Numbered from the stretch's first letter, positions 1 to 7,680 are shown. The stretch: 10,516 nt of DNA from Gryganskiella cystojenkinii (GCA_015852425.1 JAAAIG010000792.1:1-10516); one strand, 5' to 3'. The notes: generated from the sequence alone by a model not told the origin. Numbers and translations are program-made.

Positions 1-181
1 GCCTACTTTATCACGTGATATTATGGACCAGATAAGTATTTGAATCGTCCCAATAGTTGCAGATTTGAGTCAAGTAACTCTTCCCGCTCTCTGATTTTTA
101 TTTAACGAAGCCACCGGATGTGTCTGATTTAATCAAGGCAAAAGGCTTGAATTGAAAGAGACGCCTGAATAAAATTGAACT

Positions 182-1098
182 CTTTCACTCGTTACTTCTC
201 TGACCATTCTGTTTCACGACTCAGGGCCAGCATGGAGCGTATCTGGACTGCCGAGGGTCAAGCTTCGGAACGGCGACCCGTTTGTCGACACACACTTAAG
301 CCTGCTCTTCCCGGACTCGTCTCCGAGCAGTACACAGTCCAGATACCTTACATCGGACGCCATATTGCAGCTTATCTAGAGTTACCCCGTCTTCGACTCT
401 ATTTTATCCATTTTCGGTGCAGCGGATGAGTCATGGACCGTGCTTCATGACCTGTTGAATAACATGTCATCCATCTTCATGGTAGATGGAGAGAAGTATG
501 GGTTGAACAGTTCTCAGAGAAGACATATGGGGCGGCAGTTCAACCTAGAGGAGCCTGCTTGCAGACGATGCGGCAGGTGCTAGGTCCGCTGTCATCCTTT
601 TGGAAAAGGAGGCTACAGAGCTCCAGGAACTCATTTCGGGAACAGTGTGCTCGGTCAAACGCGAGCTCAAGCAATCACAAAATGGATAGTCCTGGACAAG
701 ACAGACTTGACAGCCCGTAACCAAACTCGAATATGACGGGATGTAAGTACTGTATTTCACTTCTAAGATGAAGAAGTCCAATAATGAAGAAGAAATGAAG
801 AAGTCCAAGGCTGGCACCGTTGAAGATGGTAATCCCTTCGTGGTCCCGACGATGGTGGTACGAAGTCGAGCTGATGTGGACCAGAATTAATCTGCTGACG
901 GAGGCGAAGCCGAGAACCCCGTGAATGATATGGTCATGAAGAAGGTCCTCGACGTCCTCCAGGTGATCCGAACCTGCTGGAGAACGGAAAGCTGGCGAGT
1001 ATGAAGCTGAAATGAAAGCCAAGAGGAAGGCTGCAGCCAAGCTCGCTGCATCCAAATTACAGGACGAGGAGATTCTGCTTGCGGTGTCGTGTAGATGA
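182..1098 (+). pseudogene. Frame-broken coding remnant of unrecognised family
   Basis: Coding-like sequence runs through three frames. From 182 to 583 one frame is open except for a TAG at 377-379; it includes the stretches LRNGDPFVDTHLSLLFPD and SWTVLHDLLNNMSSIF. From about 549 the signal moves to a second frame (ARSAVILLEKEATELQELIS), which continues to about 960 through stops at 687, 705, 744 and 888 and includes a lysine/glutamate-rich stretch. From about 967 it moves to a third frame (GEYEAEMKAKRKAAAKLAAS), a charged, helix-prone tail ending at a TGA at 1096-1098. No set of GT..AG introns that I tried joins these pieces cleanly, so an eroded gene is the simplest reading. A multi-exon gene that I failed to model is possible. 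I do not recognise the family. Antisense open frames over the same interval look like shadows. Confidence 0.4.
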
Positions 1099-2587
1099 CC
1101 ACGGACACGCGCTTGGGCACAAGGGGGATATGCGAGAGGCGTGGTTATACTGGAAAAAGTGTTAAGTAGGCCATATACCGGGTTCGGAGGACAGCCAACG
1201 GGGACAAAAAGAGACTCGAAAGGGAGACTCGAAAAGGGGGCTTTTCGAACAGGTTCAACTGGAACCGGCTACAGTGTGATCATAGAGGACAGGGAAAGTA
1301 GATATCTAGTATGCTGCCTCTCGGGTTAACAGAGCGTGCGTTGGATTGATGAGCGGAGGGAAGCTGGAACGAAAAGGCAGGTATAATGGCCATGGATGAA
1401 GACAGAAGCGTACAGTCGCGAGACTGATAGCTGGAAGTGCTCTCTCTCTCGACAGTGAAAACGAGGTTCAAAGGCGAAAAATATATCAACGGGGAAGAGA
1501 GATATCAATTTATTTTCTGGGAGCCGAGATACTAAATGGAAAGAGGTCGAAAACGTGACTTGTAAAAAAGGACAAAAAGAGAGCAAACGACAGATATCCC
1601 AGATACTACACCACAGCGGTACAGTCAGATTTCGATGGCGACAATATCGTTGCAGATGCTGGAACTAATTACGTGGTTCCATGTGAGCTTTCTTTTGAAC
1701 TTTTGGGCGTAAACTGTCGCGGTCGCCATCACCTTTCTGGACACTCGTGCATCGAATACCCTTGTTCGTGCCTGTTGATGGCCGCATACTGTCCTTCAGT
1801 TGATCCGCTGAGCTCATTCCAGCGTTGATAGCCAAGCGGCAAGTGATCAGAAGCAACCTGAAAGCGAATAAACGACTTGAGAAGTGAGAGCTGGCTCTGC
1901 CCATAATCGGATTCGCAAATTGTAATAAGGTGTAGGCCGATGACTTCAGAGGGTAATGTCTCCAAGCTGCCATAATTCTCAAGCCATTGACAAATCCTTC
2001 CGTATCACCACCATTTGGTATGCAGCATACACCTTGCATCCATCGGACACGGCCTCTATTCTAAAAAAATATCCACTGACAAAGAATATTCTTGATTCGC
2101 CAAAGGGTTTGGTGTGTTGACGTCAGTTACAGGCCGGTGACCTTTAGGAGTGCAAGCCAAATCAGGGATACCAAGAGGCATGGTAACGACGAGATGCTAC
2201 ACAGTATGAGAGCAAAGAGAAAATCAAAAGCCATTATCTGCATCCTCTTTACCTCTATATTATCAAAAATAAACGATGAATGTCCCTGCCCATCGACAGA
2301 TGACACTCAATACAAACCGGTGATACACTGCCCATCAACACTATGTATCAAGGCGGCAGCATTCAGCATTCACAGTAATGTTGCCTTTTGAACCTCCGAT
2401 GTCAGTTCTTTCTGTCCTTCTTCATTACAATTCCAAGCTCTCTTCACATATTCTCAAATTTAAGGATCGTTTTAACTTCATTCCGCTTGGAAGAAAGTCA
2501 TGCGTATCAACGGCAGTCGCCGAAGGAATTTGTCAGGTGTGGAGGCTTCACCAGACCTGCGATCGGACTCAATTCTTACAAGAGTGT
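1099..2587. other. Gene-poor stretch without a convincing gene
   Basis: No reading frame here has the length, composition or splice structure of a real gene. The longest is a 124-codon minus-strand frame at 1665-2039 with no recognisable domain; a second minus-strand frame overlaps it at 1729-1965 and contains LETLPSEVIGL, which faintly recalls an F-box start but has no supporting context. A purine-rich segment lies at about 1200-1250, and short CT-rich and A-rich runs lie at 1440-1455 and 1564-1580. I see no transposon ends or tRNA fold. Confidence 0.4.
1211..1248. repeat. 13-bp tandem repeat joined to a perfect 8-bp hairpin
   Basis: GAGACTCGAAAGG at 1211-1223 is followed directly by GAGACTCGAAAAGG at 1224-1237, a tandem copy with one extra A. 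The second copy overlaps the left arm of a perfect inverted repeat, TCGAAAAG (1229-1236), a GGGG loop (1237-1240) and CTTTTCGA (1241-1248). A second, weaker dyad follows at 1252-1266 (GGTTC ... GAACC). No function can be assigned from sequence alone. Confidence 0.6.
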
Positions 2588-2769
2588 CCGAGGCGGGACT
2601 GCCCCAGGTCCGTTTCAAGGCCTCGAGTTTTCGATGGCGATTGGTTTGGACGAGTTGCAGGGGCTGGAGAAACTGAAAGAACTGAACGTGAAAAAGTTGC
2701 ATCGTCGATTCCGAGGTCTGATGGATGGCCGAGCACCTGCCTAACTTGCACGGGGTCTCCGGTCTCTGA
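2588..2769 (+). pseudogene. Degraded C-terminal end of an F-box/LRR-like gene
   Basis: In one frame (2616-2708) the sequence reads GLEFSMAIGLDELQGLEKL followed by KELNVKKLHRR, a leucine-rich-repeat pattern. From 2701 the similarity moves to another frame reading IVDSEV, a TGA at 2719-2721, then WMAEHLPNLHGVSGL and a TGA at 2767-2769. This order (LxxLxxLxxLNV followed by a WM-x-x-x-x-P-x-L motif) is what I associate with the end of Mortierella-type F-box/LRR proteins, where a tryptophan-methionine helix follows the last repeats. The change of frame together with an in-frame stop means it cannot be translated as it stands. No F-box or earlier repeats are visible upstream, so the copy is also truncated at the 5' side. 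The family call rests on remembered resemblance. Confidence 0.45.
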
Positions 2770-2827
2770 GGGGTGGCAAAAACACCCCCATCTCGACTTC
2801 AAGAAAGATAACACAGAAAAATAATTC

Positions 2828-2833
2828 AATAAA
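2828..2833 (+). terminator. AATAAA poly(A) signal after the F-box/LRR remnant
   Basis: A perfect AATAAA lies about 60 nt past the last stop of the degraded LRR fragment, where the poly(A) signal of the ancestral gene would be expected. It may be a relic. On the other strand the same A/T-rich patch lies just past the end of the GST-like gene. Confidence 0.35.
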
Positions 2834-2844
2834 AAAATGAATGA

Positions 2845-2850
2845 TTTAAT
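2845..2850 (-). terminator. ATTAAA poly(A) signal candidate for the GST-like gene
   Basis: On the minus strand ATTAAA, the commonest variant poly(A) signal, lies about 82-87 nt past the GST stop codon. No perfect AATAAA is visible on this strand nearer to the stop. Confidence 0.3.
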
Positions 2851-2931
2851 AGGTTAGTTATTTCCGTAAGGAAGTGCCGAGCAGCGGGGGGGAAAGGGAT
2901 GAGAAACAGGAAGCCAGGAAATCATTCTTTT

Positions 2932-3874
2932 TTAAACGTTGAGCAACTGCTTGTTGAGGTCATCATAGGCCTTGTACTCGACCGAGGTCTTCCACTCCTT
3001 GTACTTGGGGACCTGGTTCAATCCGTCATAAACGGCCATGATCGCAGGAGTCTTTTCATGCGAGATGACCTTGTCACCCGAGAGCGTGATCATGTTGTCA
3101 ATGATGCTTGCAGTCTTGATATCGGCCAAAGTGAGCTATGTAAGAATTCATGAATAGACGCGCCATTCGCGAGTCAGTAGTTGTAATCGTGAAATTTACT
3201 TTCAATGTTTTGATCCCATGTGAGGGAAAGGGGGACTCACCTTGTTGCCGACGTAATGACCGTTGGATCCGTTCTTTGCAAGGGCACGTTCATGGAACTG
3301 AGCCCATTCAGGGAGGATCTTTGTCAAGAAAATCTCCATCATCTCCTCCTGGTGATGTTCCTTGGGAGTACGAACAACGACATGGACCAGCTTGTCGAAC
3401 AAGGCCTGGGTCGAGGAGTGGTACATGCGCACAAGGTTCTCCTCCCAGAGATTGTCACCGGTATAACCAAACTTTTTGCCTAAATAAAACTCGATGGGCG
3501 AGAGCTCGGACATCTCGAGAGTCTCACCAGTCTTTGTTTCCTCGTACAGGACGGGCATCACTCCGAGGGGCGCCGAGGGTTTCTCAACGGACCAGTCCTA
3601 GAAGGAAAGATTTCAGGCAAAAAAAAAACTCAATTTCCAGTTAATGGTTTTAAACGTCAATTGCTTTTACGCTCAATGACGCGTCGAAGCCCCGAATACA
3701 CATTCTTACAGTTGGGTGGATGAAGGTGTAGTCAGCACCAGACATGAACAAGAGGGCTCGGAGGGCAGAGACGGCTCCATGGAAAGGGAAGTTGAGAATC
3801 GTGTACTTGTTGTCCTTAGAAAGGGCCATTTCGGACATGGACATGGTGGAAAGGTTCATCGAAGCAGAGACCAT
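2932..3874 (-). CDS. Sigma-type glutathione S-transferase-like protein, three exons
   Basis: Exons 3874-3710, 3597-3241 and 3135-2932 join in phase 0 to give 241 residues; the introns are 112 and 105 nt (GTAAGA..CTAG and GTGAGT..ATAG). The protein has the GST order: a thioredoxin-like half (about 23-96: YTILNFPFHG, then DW at 56-57, then VMPVL with the cis-proline at P70) and an all-helical half (about 100-230) with LTLADIK at 175-181, whose T176/D179 pair matches the conserved N-capping box. Family members conjugate glutathione to electrophiles or isomerise prostaglandin-type substrates in the cytosol. Oddities: aligned to sigma GSTs, the catalytic tyrosine is Asn28, and the usual E-S-x-A-I pattern of the glutathione site reads ELSPI at 86-90. 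Catalysis may therefore differ or be lost. Five methionines lie in the first 16 residues; 3874 is the first and has a good context (AAAATGG), but M16 is a possible start. It is divergent from the F-box gene. Confidence 0.85.
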
Positions 3875-4009
3875 TTTTTTTGTTATTCTGTGGGGGAGAT
3901 GTAATAGATTGAGTGGATACTGTAGGTGTGGGAGGCTGTTTGCTTTTTGCGGCTTCGATTTGTTGTTTGCTGTTGAGATGAACATGAAAAAGAGGCGCTG
4001 TTGTCCATG

Positions 4010-4017
4010 TTTATATA
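4010..4017 (-). promoter_or_regulatory. TATA box of the GST-like gene
   Basis: TATATAAA on the minus strand ends about 136 nt upstream of the first ATG at 3874. This spacing fits a fungal core promoter with a leader of roughly 100 nt. The interval between the box and the ATG is A/C-rich on the sense strand, as fungal leaders often are. Confidence 0.5.
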
Positions 4018-4315
4018 TTTCAGGGGATTATAAGGGTCTAAAAAGGTTTCTCGTGCTTCCAAACACGAAGTATTTTTCCGTTTGGGCGGAATGCTTTGGC
4101 AAGACAAGGGTGGACAAAACGGAGTGCCTCAAGGAGATATGTTTTCCCCTCAATGTAACCCACAGTGATCTATGCCGTCGTATTCTTTTACTTTCGGGAT
4201 AGAACTTTGTCTTATGCCGTTCACTTGATTCTGCGGCTGGACCCCAATCTAATTTTTTTCGCCTTCAACTGCTCACAAATTTTTGATACACTCTGGTGCT
4301 TTATTAATATATATA

Positions 4316-4338
4316 TTTTTTTTTTTTTTTTTTTTTTT
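4316..4338. repeat. Uninterrupted run of 23 T
   Basis: An unbroken T tract on the plus strand (A tract on the minus strand) follows an alternating AT stretch at 4308-4315. It could be a nucleosome-excluding element of the divergent promoter region, or the A tail of an old retroposed sequence read on the minus strand. Its length may be affected by sequencing or polymerase slippage. Confidence 0.7.
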
Positions 4339-4740
4339 GGTAGAGCCAGCAGGGTCATGTTCGTCATAGGACAGAGGATCTCCATTTTTGGGCAAGCGGA
4401 CCCAACGCTCTCAGTCGGACGCAATGGTAGGGTTAAAAAACAGATGGTATTGGTATATATCATTTAGACTATCGTGAGCGTCGGCATAGGTTAACTCTAC
4501 CAAAAATCATCGGACTCCAACGGACTTTCTGTCCAAATTGGGTATTTTAAGTTGTTGTGCTGCGGTCATGCCCGAAAAGGATATCAATGTTCCCCCCCTT
4601 TTTTTTTTGCCAAACCATTTCTTGACTGTGCTATCGAAGTGCAAAACCCTTTTTTTTAAAGAGCGCTTTCCTGGAGCAAGTGGTGTGTATACACATGCCA
4701 CTACTGACAGCGTGTCTTTATCTATGCCGCATGTTCTATC

Positions 4741-4760
4741 AAAAAAAAATAAAAAAAAAT
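4741..4760. repeat. Two exact copies of A9T, phased at 10 bp
   Basis: The unit AAAAAAAAAT occurs twice back to back. A tracts repeated at the helical period bend DNA and disfavour nucleosomes. The array sits about 25 bp upstream of the CACGTG palindrome and about 60 bp upstream of the TATA-like site of the F-box gene, so an upstream promoter role is plausible but inferred. Confidence 0.5.
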
Positions 4761-4783
4761 AAAGAGGAGACGCGTCGATTACC

Positions 4784-4793
4784 AGCACGTGCT
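4784..4793. promoter_or_regulatory. AGCACGTGCT palindrome with a CACGTG core (E-box)
   Basis: This perfect 10-bp dyad contains CACGTG, the binding site of bHLH factors such as the Cbf1/Pho4 type in fungi. It lies about 28 bp upstream of a TATA-like site and about 190 bp upstream of the F-box gene's ATG. A CACGTG core occurs by chance about once per 4 kb, so the placement is the main support. Confidence 0.35.
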
Positions 4794-4820
4794 AAGAGTT
4801 GTCACCCTAAAAATGCGTTG

Positions 4821-4826
4821 TATAAG
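4821..4826 (+). promoter_or_regulatory. TATA-like element of the F-box gene
   Basis: TATAAG lies about 155 nt upstream of the ATG at 4981 and is followed by a pyrimidine-rich stretch (about 4850-4905) of the kind that often contains fungal transcription starts. Confidence 0.35.
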
Positions 4827-4904
4827 TCGCATCATTCGGTGGTCATCTGATTTCCTTTCTTCTCCTTCATCTTTTTCTTCGACATCACTCATCCTCTCTC
4901 GCCC

Positions 4905-4967
4905 TCAACTTCAACGTCAACGTCATCAACCTCAACTTTGACCTCGACCTCAACCTCGACCCTCAAC
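4905..4967 (+). repeat. Hexamer array of TCRACN units in the 5' leader of the F-box gene
   Basis: Variants of TCAAC (also TCGAC and one TTGAC) start at 4905, 4911, 4917, 4926, 4932, 4938, 4944, 4950, 4956 and 4963. The spacing is almost strictly 6 nt, with one phase change near 4923 and one extra C near 4961. The array ends 13 nt before the start codon, so it is probably transcribed as 5' leader. It contains no ATG. Confidence 0.6.
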
Positions 4968-4980
4968 CTCAGCCACAACC

Positions 4981-7680
4981 ATGGATGTGGTAATAATGAT
5001 GGATACCAAGCCAGCTTATCAGTCTGTTTTCAACGTTTTTCGGATTCCAGAGCTCATGGACCTCATTCTGGACTATCTTTGTCCATACAACCTCACCGCG
5101 TTTCGTCTTGTCAACAAGGAAATCCATCAGCTCTGCAACCACCGCTTCTTTATGATCCTTGACTCTGAAAGAGACTTTGACGAGAATGATTTGCCACCAC
5201 AGCTCAAGAAAGAGTCGCGTCCCAGGAAAAAAAAGAAAACCGAGGTCACCACCGAGCCCTCTACAACCGGTAATCAAGGACAACAACAACAGCAACAACA
5301 ACAGGGACGAGTCCATCACCCAGAGGGCGAACCAGAGGATCCATCACCAAAACCCCGCCATCGAAATTGGTCTCTGACAAGAAACGGTCGAGCGCTTGTA
5401 AAATATCGAGCCGAGTGGATCCAGGCGCTGGATATCGTACTGAAATCGATGCCCCAATGCTGGGGGTTCTGTTTGCTCAAAGGAGCTCATTCGATCGAGA
5501 CCCTACGGGTCAAACGAGCGACGCTCACACTGGACCTCCGTTTGAACAAGAAGGACATCTCCTGGGACCAAATTCTGTTCGGGACAGCTGCTCCCACGCT
5601 CGTATCTGCATCATCAACACCAACCTCAGCGTATACCTCGACGTTAACTCCAATAACGTCGACGATAGAGCACACAACCCCAGCCTCCATCTCAACATCC
5701 TCAAAGGTATCACGCAAAAGAAAAGCAACCTCGACCTCCTCATCCAAATCGCCAGCAAGCCCATCCTTACTTTTTCAAGGTCTGGAATCTTTGACAGTTA
5801 GGACGCAGGGGCATGCAGTCAGCGGCTGTCTCATAGGATTTCCTAGAGCTCTTCAGTTAGGTCGAGAACAACAACTACCGGGTCAGATCACCAACACGCT
5901 GACCTCACTCTCAATCTCTGGCGCCATTTATAATGTCGATCTCTACTGGTCCGAACTCTGCCCGTGCTTGATCGCCTGTACTTCGCTCCGGACTCTGTCG
6001 CTCCGTAGAGTCATTCTTCTCGAAACACCTACACCTTCAAAACGAGTTAATAATTACGTCAACGTTGGCAATCTTGGTCACAGCAGCAGCAAGAATAGCA
6101 TACAGCCGGATTCCTCCGTCGACGTCGGCAGCAGCAGTAGTAGTGGTACTAGAAGTCCGGTCATGAAGAATCTGACAGAGCTCTCGTTCGAGCAGGTCCA
6201 TATGAGCCTGGAGATCCGGGAGGCCGTCGTCACTACAGTGTGCTCAACCGTCGAGACCGTCCGATGGGACGAGATACAATTAATCCACTGGCAAGGCACG
6301 GGGAGCAACAGGAGCGGCAAGAATAACAACAACACCAGCAAAAATAACGATGACGACAGCAACAGCAGCATCAAAAAAGACTCATATGACACTGATTTCA
6401 GGATCGATCCTACAACCGGTCACAAAGTCTATCGAGACCCAAAGGAAGTGATGCCTCGATTGAAGCAGGTCGAAGTCGGAACATTTACTTCTGAAAGGCA
6501 GGTTGAGAGGGTCCTGTCTTGGGTCCGAGATCATGGTATTCGACTGATAGGATACATTCATTGGGGACGGCGTGACGAAAAGGTGCTGCGAGCCCTATCT
6601 GGGCTTCCATCCTTGTCAACACCGCAACCACAGTCGCCAACAACGGTACTAGGAGCAGAGGCAGCATCGGAGCCTATTAGCTCCTCAAGTTCAACTTACA
6701 ATGTGGCTACCATAACAACACCTACTCCATTGGCAGAGGGACGACCATCGTGTCACTGTGAACTAGAAAATATCAAGATGAATGTCGAGACTCGTCAGTG
6801 CTGGATGCTCGGTATTGCTGGGAGCCCGCTCAGGAAGGCAGCACCATGGTCAACATCAACACCGGCTACCTCGGACTCGACCCAGTTCTTGTGCCTCCGA
6901 ACTCTCAGGACCCTGGAAATGCACGAGCTCCCGCTGTCCATCATCCCAGATTATCTCTGCTCAGTTCTCGAAAGAGAACTGCAGCAGACGGACGAGTACA
7001 GTCGATTGGCGCACAAGAACCGGTACCCGACCGAGCATGGAGTCAATTTTCTGCTATCGAGGTGGTGGCTTGATCAACTCTTGACACCGGAACGATTGGC
7101 ATTCCATATGCCCGTGGTTCGAACCCTGACCCGACTCTGTATCGCACCCGAAGCCCCTTACTGTAATCGGCTCTACAAAAAGATGGATCACCAGGTTTGG
7201 TGTCTCTGTTGGTTGAACAAGCTGTTGAGGGGAACACCGGAGCTGAGAGAGTTCGTCTTGTGGTTCCCGATCAAAAACCTGTTTGTATTTGGTGGGCTGG
7301 GTAAGAAAAGGGCCATGGAACAAAGGCAGCAGCAGCAGGAAAGTCAACAGCGTTCAGCACAGCAGGCGAGGTCTTCATCTTCTTCGTCATCAGCAGTATC
7401 AGTGGCGGCATCGTCAATGGCCTCGACAACAACAGAGGAGCAAGATGACTTTGCTCAACTTCAGAATCCTCACCAGAGTCAGCATCAGGGCCAACAAGAC
7501 CCGGAGGCGCGAGAAGTTCCAGCGCCCGACTGGACGAATGAACGACCATTTCTGGAACATGTTCACATTGTCCGATGTCACTATCAAGCAGACCTGTCCC
7601 TGTTGGGGATGAAGTGGCGGCTGCAGCAACAGTTTCGATTCTTGAAGACTGTTCGAGTGGACGAGCAACAATTGAGATAG
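4981..7680 (+). CDS. F-box-like protein with low-complexity insertions
   Basis: This single-exon gene encodes 899 residues. Residues about 19-57 (FRIPELMDLILDYL, then LTAFRLVNKEIHQLCNHRFF) match the F-box pattern of proline, paired leucine/isoleucine residues and a C-terminal helix. Such domains bind Skp1 and bring substrates to SCF ubiquitin ligases. The rest has scattered leucine-rich segments (about 265-275, 305-345, 395-430), perhaps a diverged LRR fold, separated by disordered inserts: PRKKKK (81-86), eight glutamines (101-108), Ser/Thr-rich 205-262 with RKRK, Ser/Asn-rich 366-392 and 440-470, and Gln/Ser-rich 779-845. The basic clusters could be nuclear signals. The start at 4981 has a strong context (ACCATGG), and an in-frame TGA at 4939-4941 rules out extension upstream. 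The substrate is unknown. A GTAAGA at 7301 resembles a splice donor but gives no frame-preserving intron that I can see. Confidence 0.85.
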   Translation: MDVVIMMDTKPAYQSVFNVFRIPELMDLILDYLCPYNLTAFRLVNKEIHQLCNHRFFMILDSERDFDENDLPPQLKKESRPRKKKKTEVTTEPSTTGNQGQQQQQQQQGRVHHPEGEPEDPSPKPRHRNWSLTRNGRALVKYRAEWIQALDIVLKSMPQCWGFCLLKGAHSIETLRVKRATLTLDLRLNKKDISWDQILFGTAAPTLVSASSTPTSAYTSTLTPITSTIEHTTPASISTSSKVSRKRKATSTSSSKSPASPSLLFQGLESLTVRTQGHAVSGCLIGFPRALQLGREQQLPGQITNTLTSLSISGAIYNVDLYWSELCPCLIACTSLRTLSLRRVILLETPTPSKRVNNYVNVGNLGHSSSKNSIQPDSSVDVGSSSSSGTRSPVMKNLTELSFEQVHMSLEIREAVVTTVCSTVETVRWDEIQLIHWQGTGSNRSGKNNNNTSKNNDDDSNSSIKKDSYDTDFRIDPTTGHKVYRDPKEVMPRLKQVEVGTFTSERQVERVLSWVRDHGIRLIGYIHWGRRDEKVLRALSGLPSLSTPQPQSPTTVLGAEAASEPISSSSSTYNVATITTPTPLAEGRPSCHCELENIKMNVETRQCWMLGIAGSPLRKAAPWSTSTPATSDSTQFLCLRTLRTLEMHELPLSIIPDYLCSVLERELQQTDEYSRLAHKNRYPTEHGVNFLLSRWWLDQLLTPERLAFHMPVVRTLTRLCIAPEAPYCNRLYKKMDHQVWCLCWLNKLLRGTPELREFVLWFPIKNLFVFGGLGKKRAMEQRQQQQESQQRSAQQARSSSSSSSAVSVAASSMASTTTEEQDDFAQLQNPHQSQHQGQQDPEAREVPAPDWTNERPFLEHVHIVRCHYQADLSLLGMKWRLQQQFRFLKTVRVDEQQLR
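5281..5304 (+). repeat. Polyglutamine tract made of two 12-bp units
   Basis: The eight glutamine codons are CAA-CAA-CAA-CAG repeated exactly twice. This suggests duplication of a 12-bp unit rather than simple triplet slippage. The tract falls in a disordered linker between the F-box and the leucine-rich part of the protein. Confidence 0.7.

Larger units (their letters stand above)
3875..4980. promoter_or_regulatory. Divergent intergenic region between the GST-like and F-box genes
   Basis: This 1.1-kb stretch separates two genes transcribed away from each other and must contain both promoters. It contains a TATA box facing the GST-like gene, a long T tract, phased A tracts, a CACGTG palindrome, a TATA-like site facing the F-box gene, and a pyrimidine-rich leader. 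Short open frames inside it, such as 4221-4463 (minus) and 4538-4762 (plus), carry lysine or phenylalanine runs from the homopolymers and no domain, so I treat it as non-coding. Confidence 0.7.

Noticed and set aside
743..767. Apparent 25-nt intron (GTAAGT ... TTCTAAG) in the left coding remnant
   Set aside because: It is far shorter than the 93-124-nt introns elsewhere in the window, and removing it leads directly into a TGA.
1252..1266. GGTTCAACTGGAACC, resembling a tRNA T-arm or internal B box
   Set aside because: The B box needs CC after GGTTCAANT, which is absent, and no A box, acceptor stem or anticodon arm can be folded around it.
1665..2039. 124-codon minus-strand open frame in the gene-poor left part
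   Set aside because: It has no recognisable domain, no splice or promoter context, and overlaps another open frame of similar quality. The phrase LETLPSEVIGL in the other frame recalls an F-box start but is too short to call.
3150..3644. Plus-strand 164-codon open frame across the GST-like gene
   Set aside because: It is antisense to the clearly conserved second GST exon and its composition is arginine/serine-rich as expected of a shadow frame.
4813..4941. Possible upstream ORF starting at the ATG at 4813, in the same frame as the F-box gene
   Set aside because: It begins 8 nt upstream of the TATA-like site and so is probably not transcribed. Its TGA at 4939-4941 closes it, which makes it useful only as proof that the F-box protein cannot start earlier.
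4938..5162. Open frame overlapping the start of the F-box gene, beginning in the leader repeat
   Set aside because: It lacks an ATG at its start, its first residues are only the translated hexamer array, and the F-box frame has the domain, the start context and the length.
7301..7464. Possible intron in the F-box gene, GTAAGA donor with a CTTCAG acceptor after a CTCAACT branch-like site
   Set aside because: It would be 164 nt, not a multiple of three, and so would break a frame that is open to a natural stop with a well-placed poly(A) signal.
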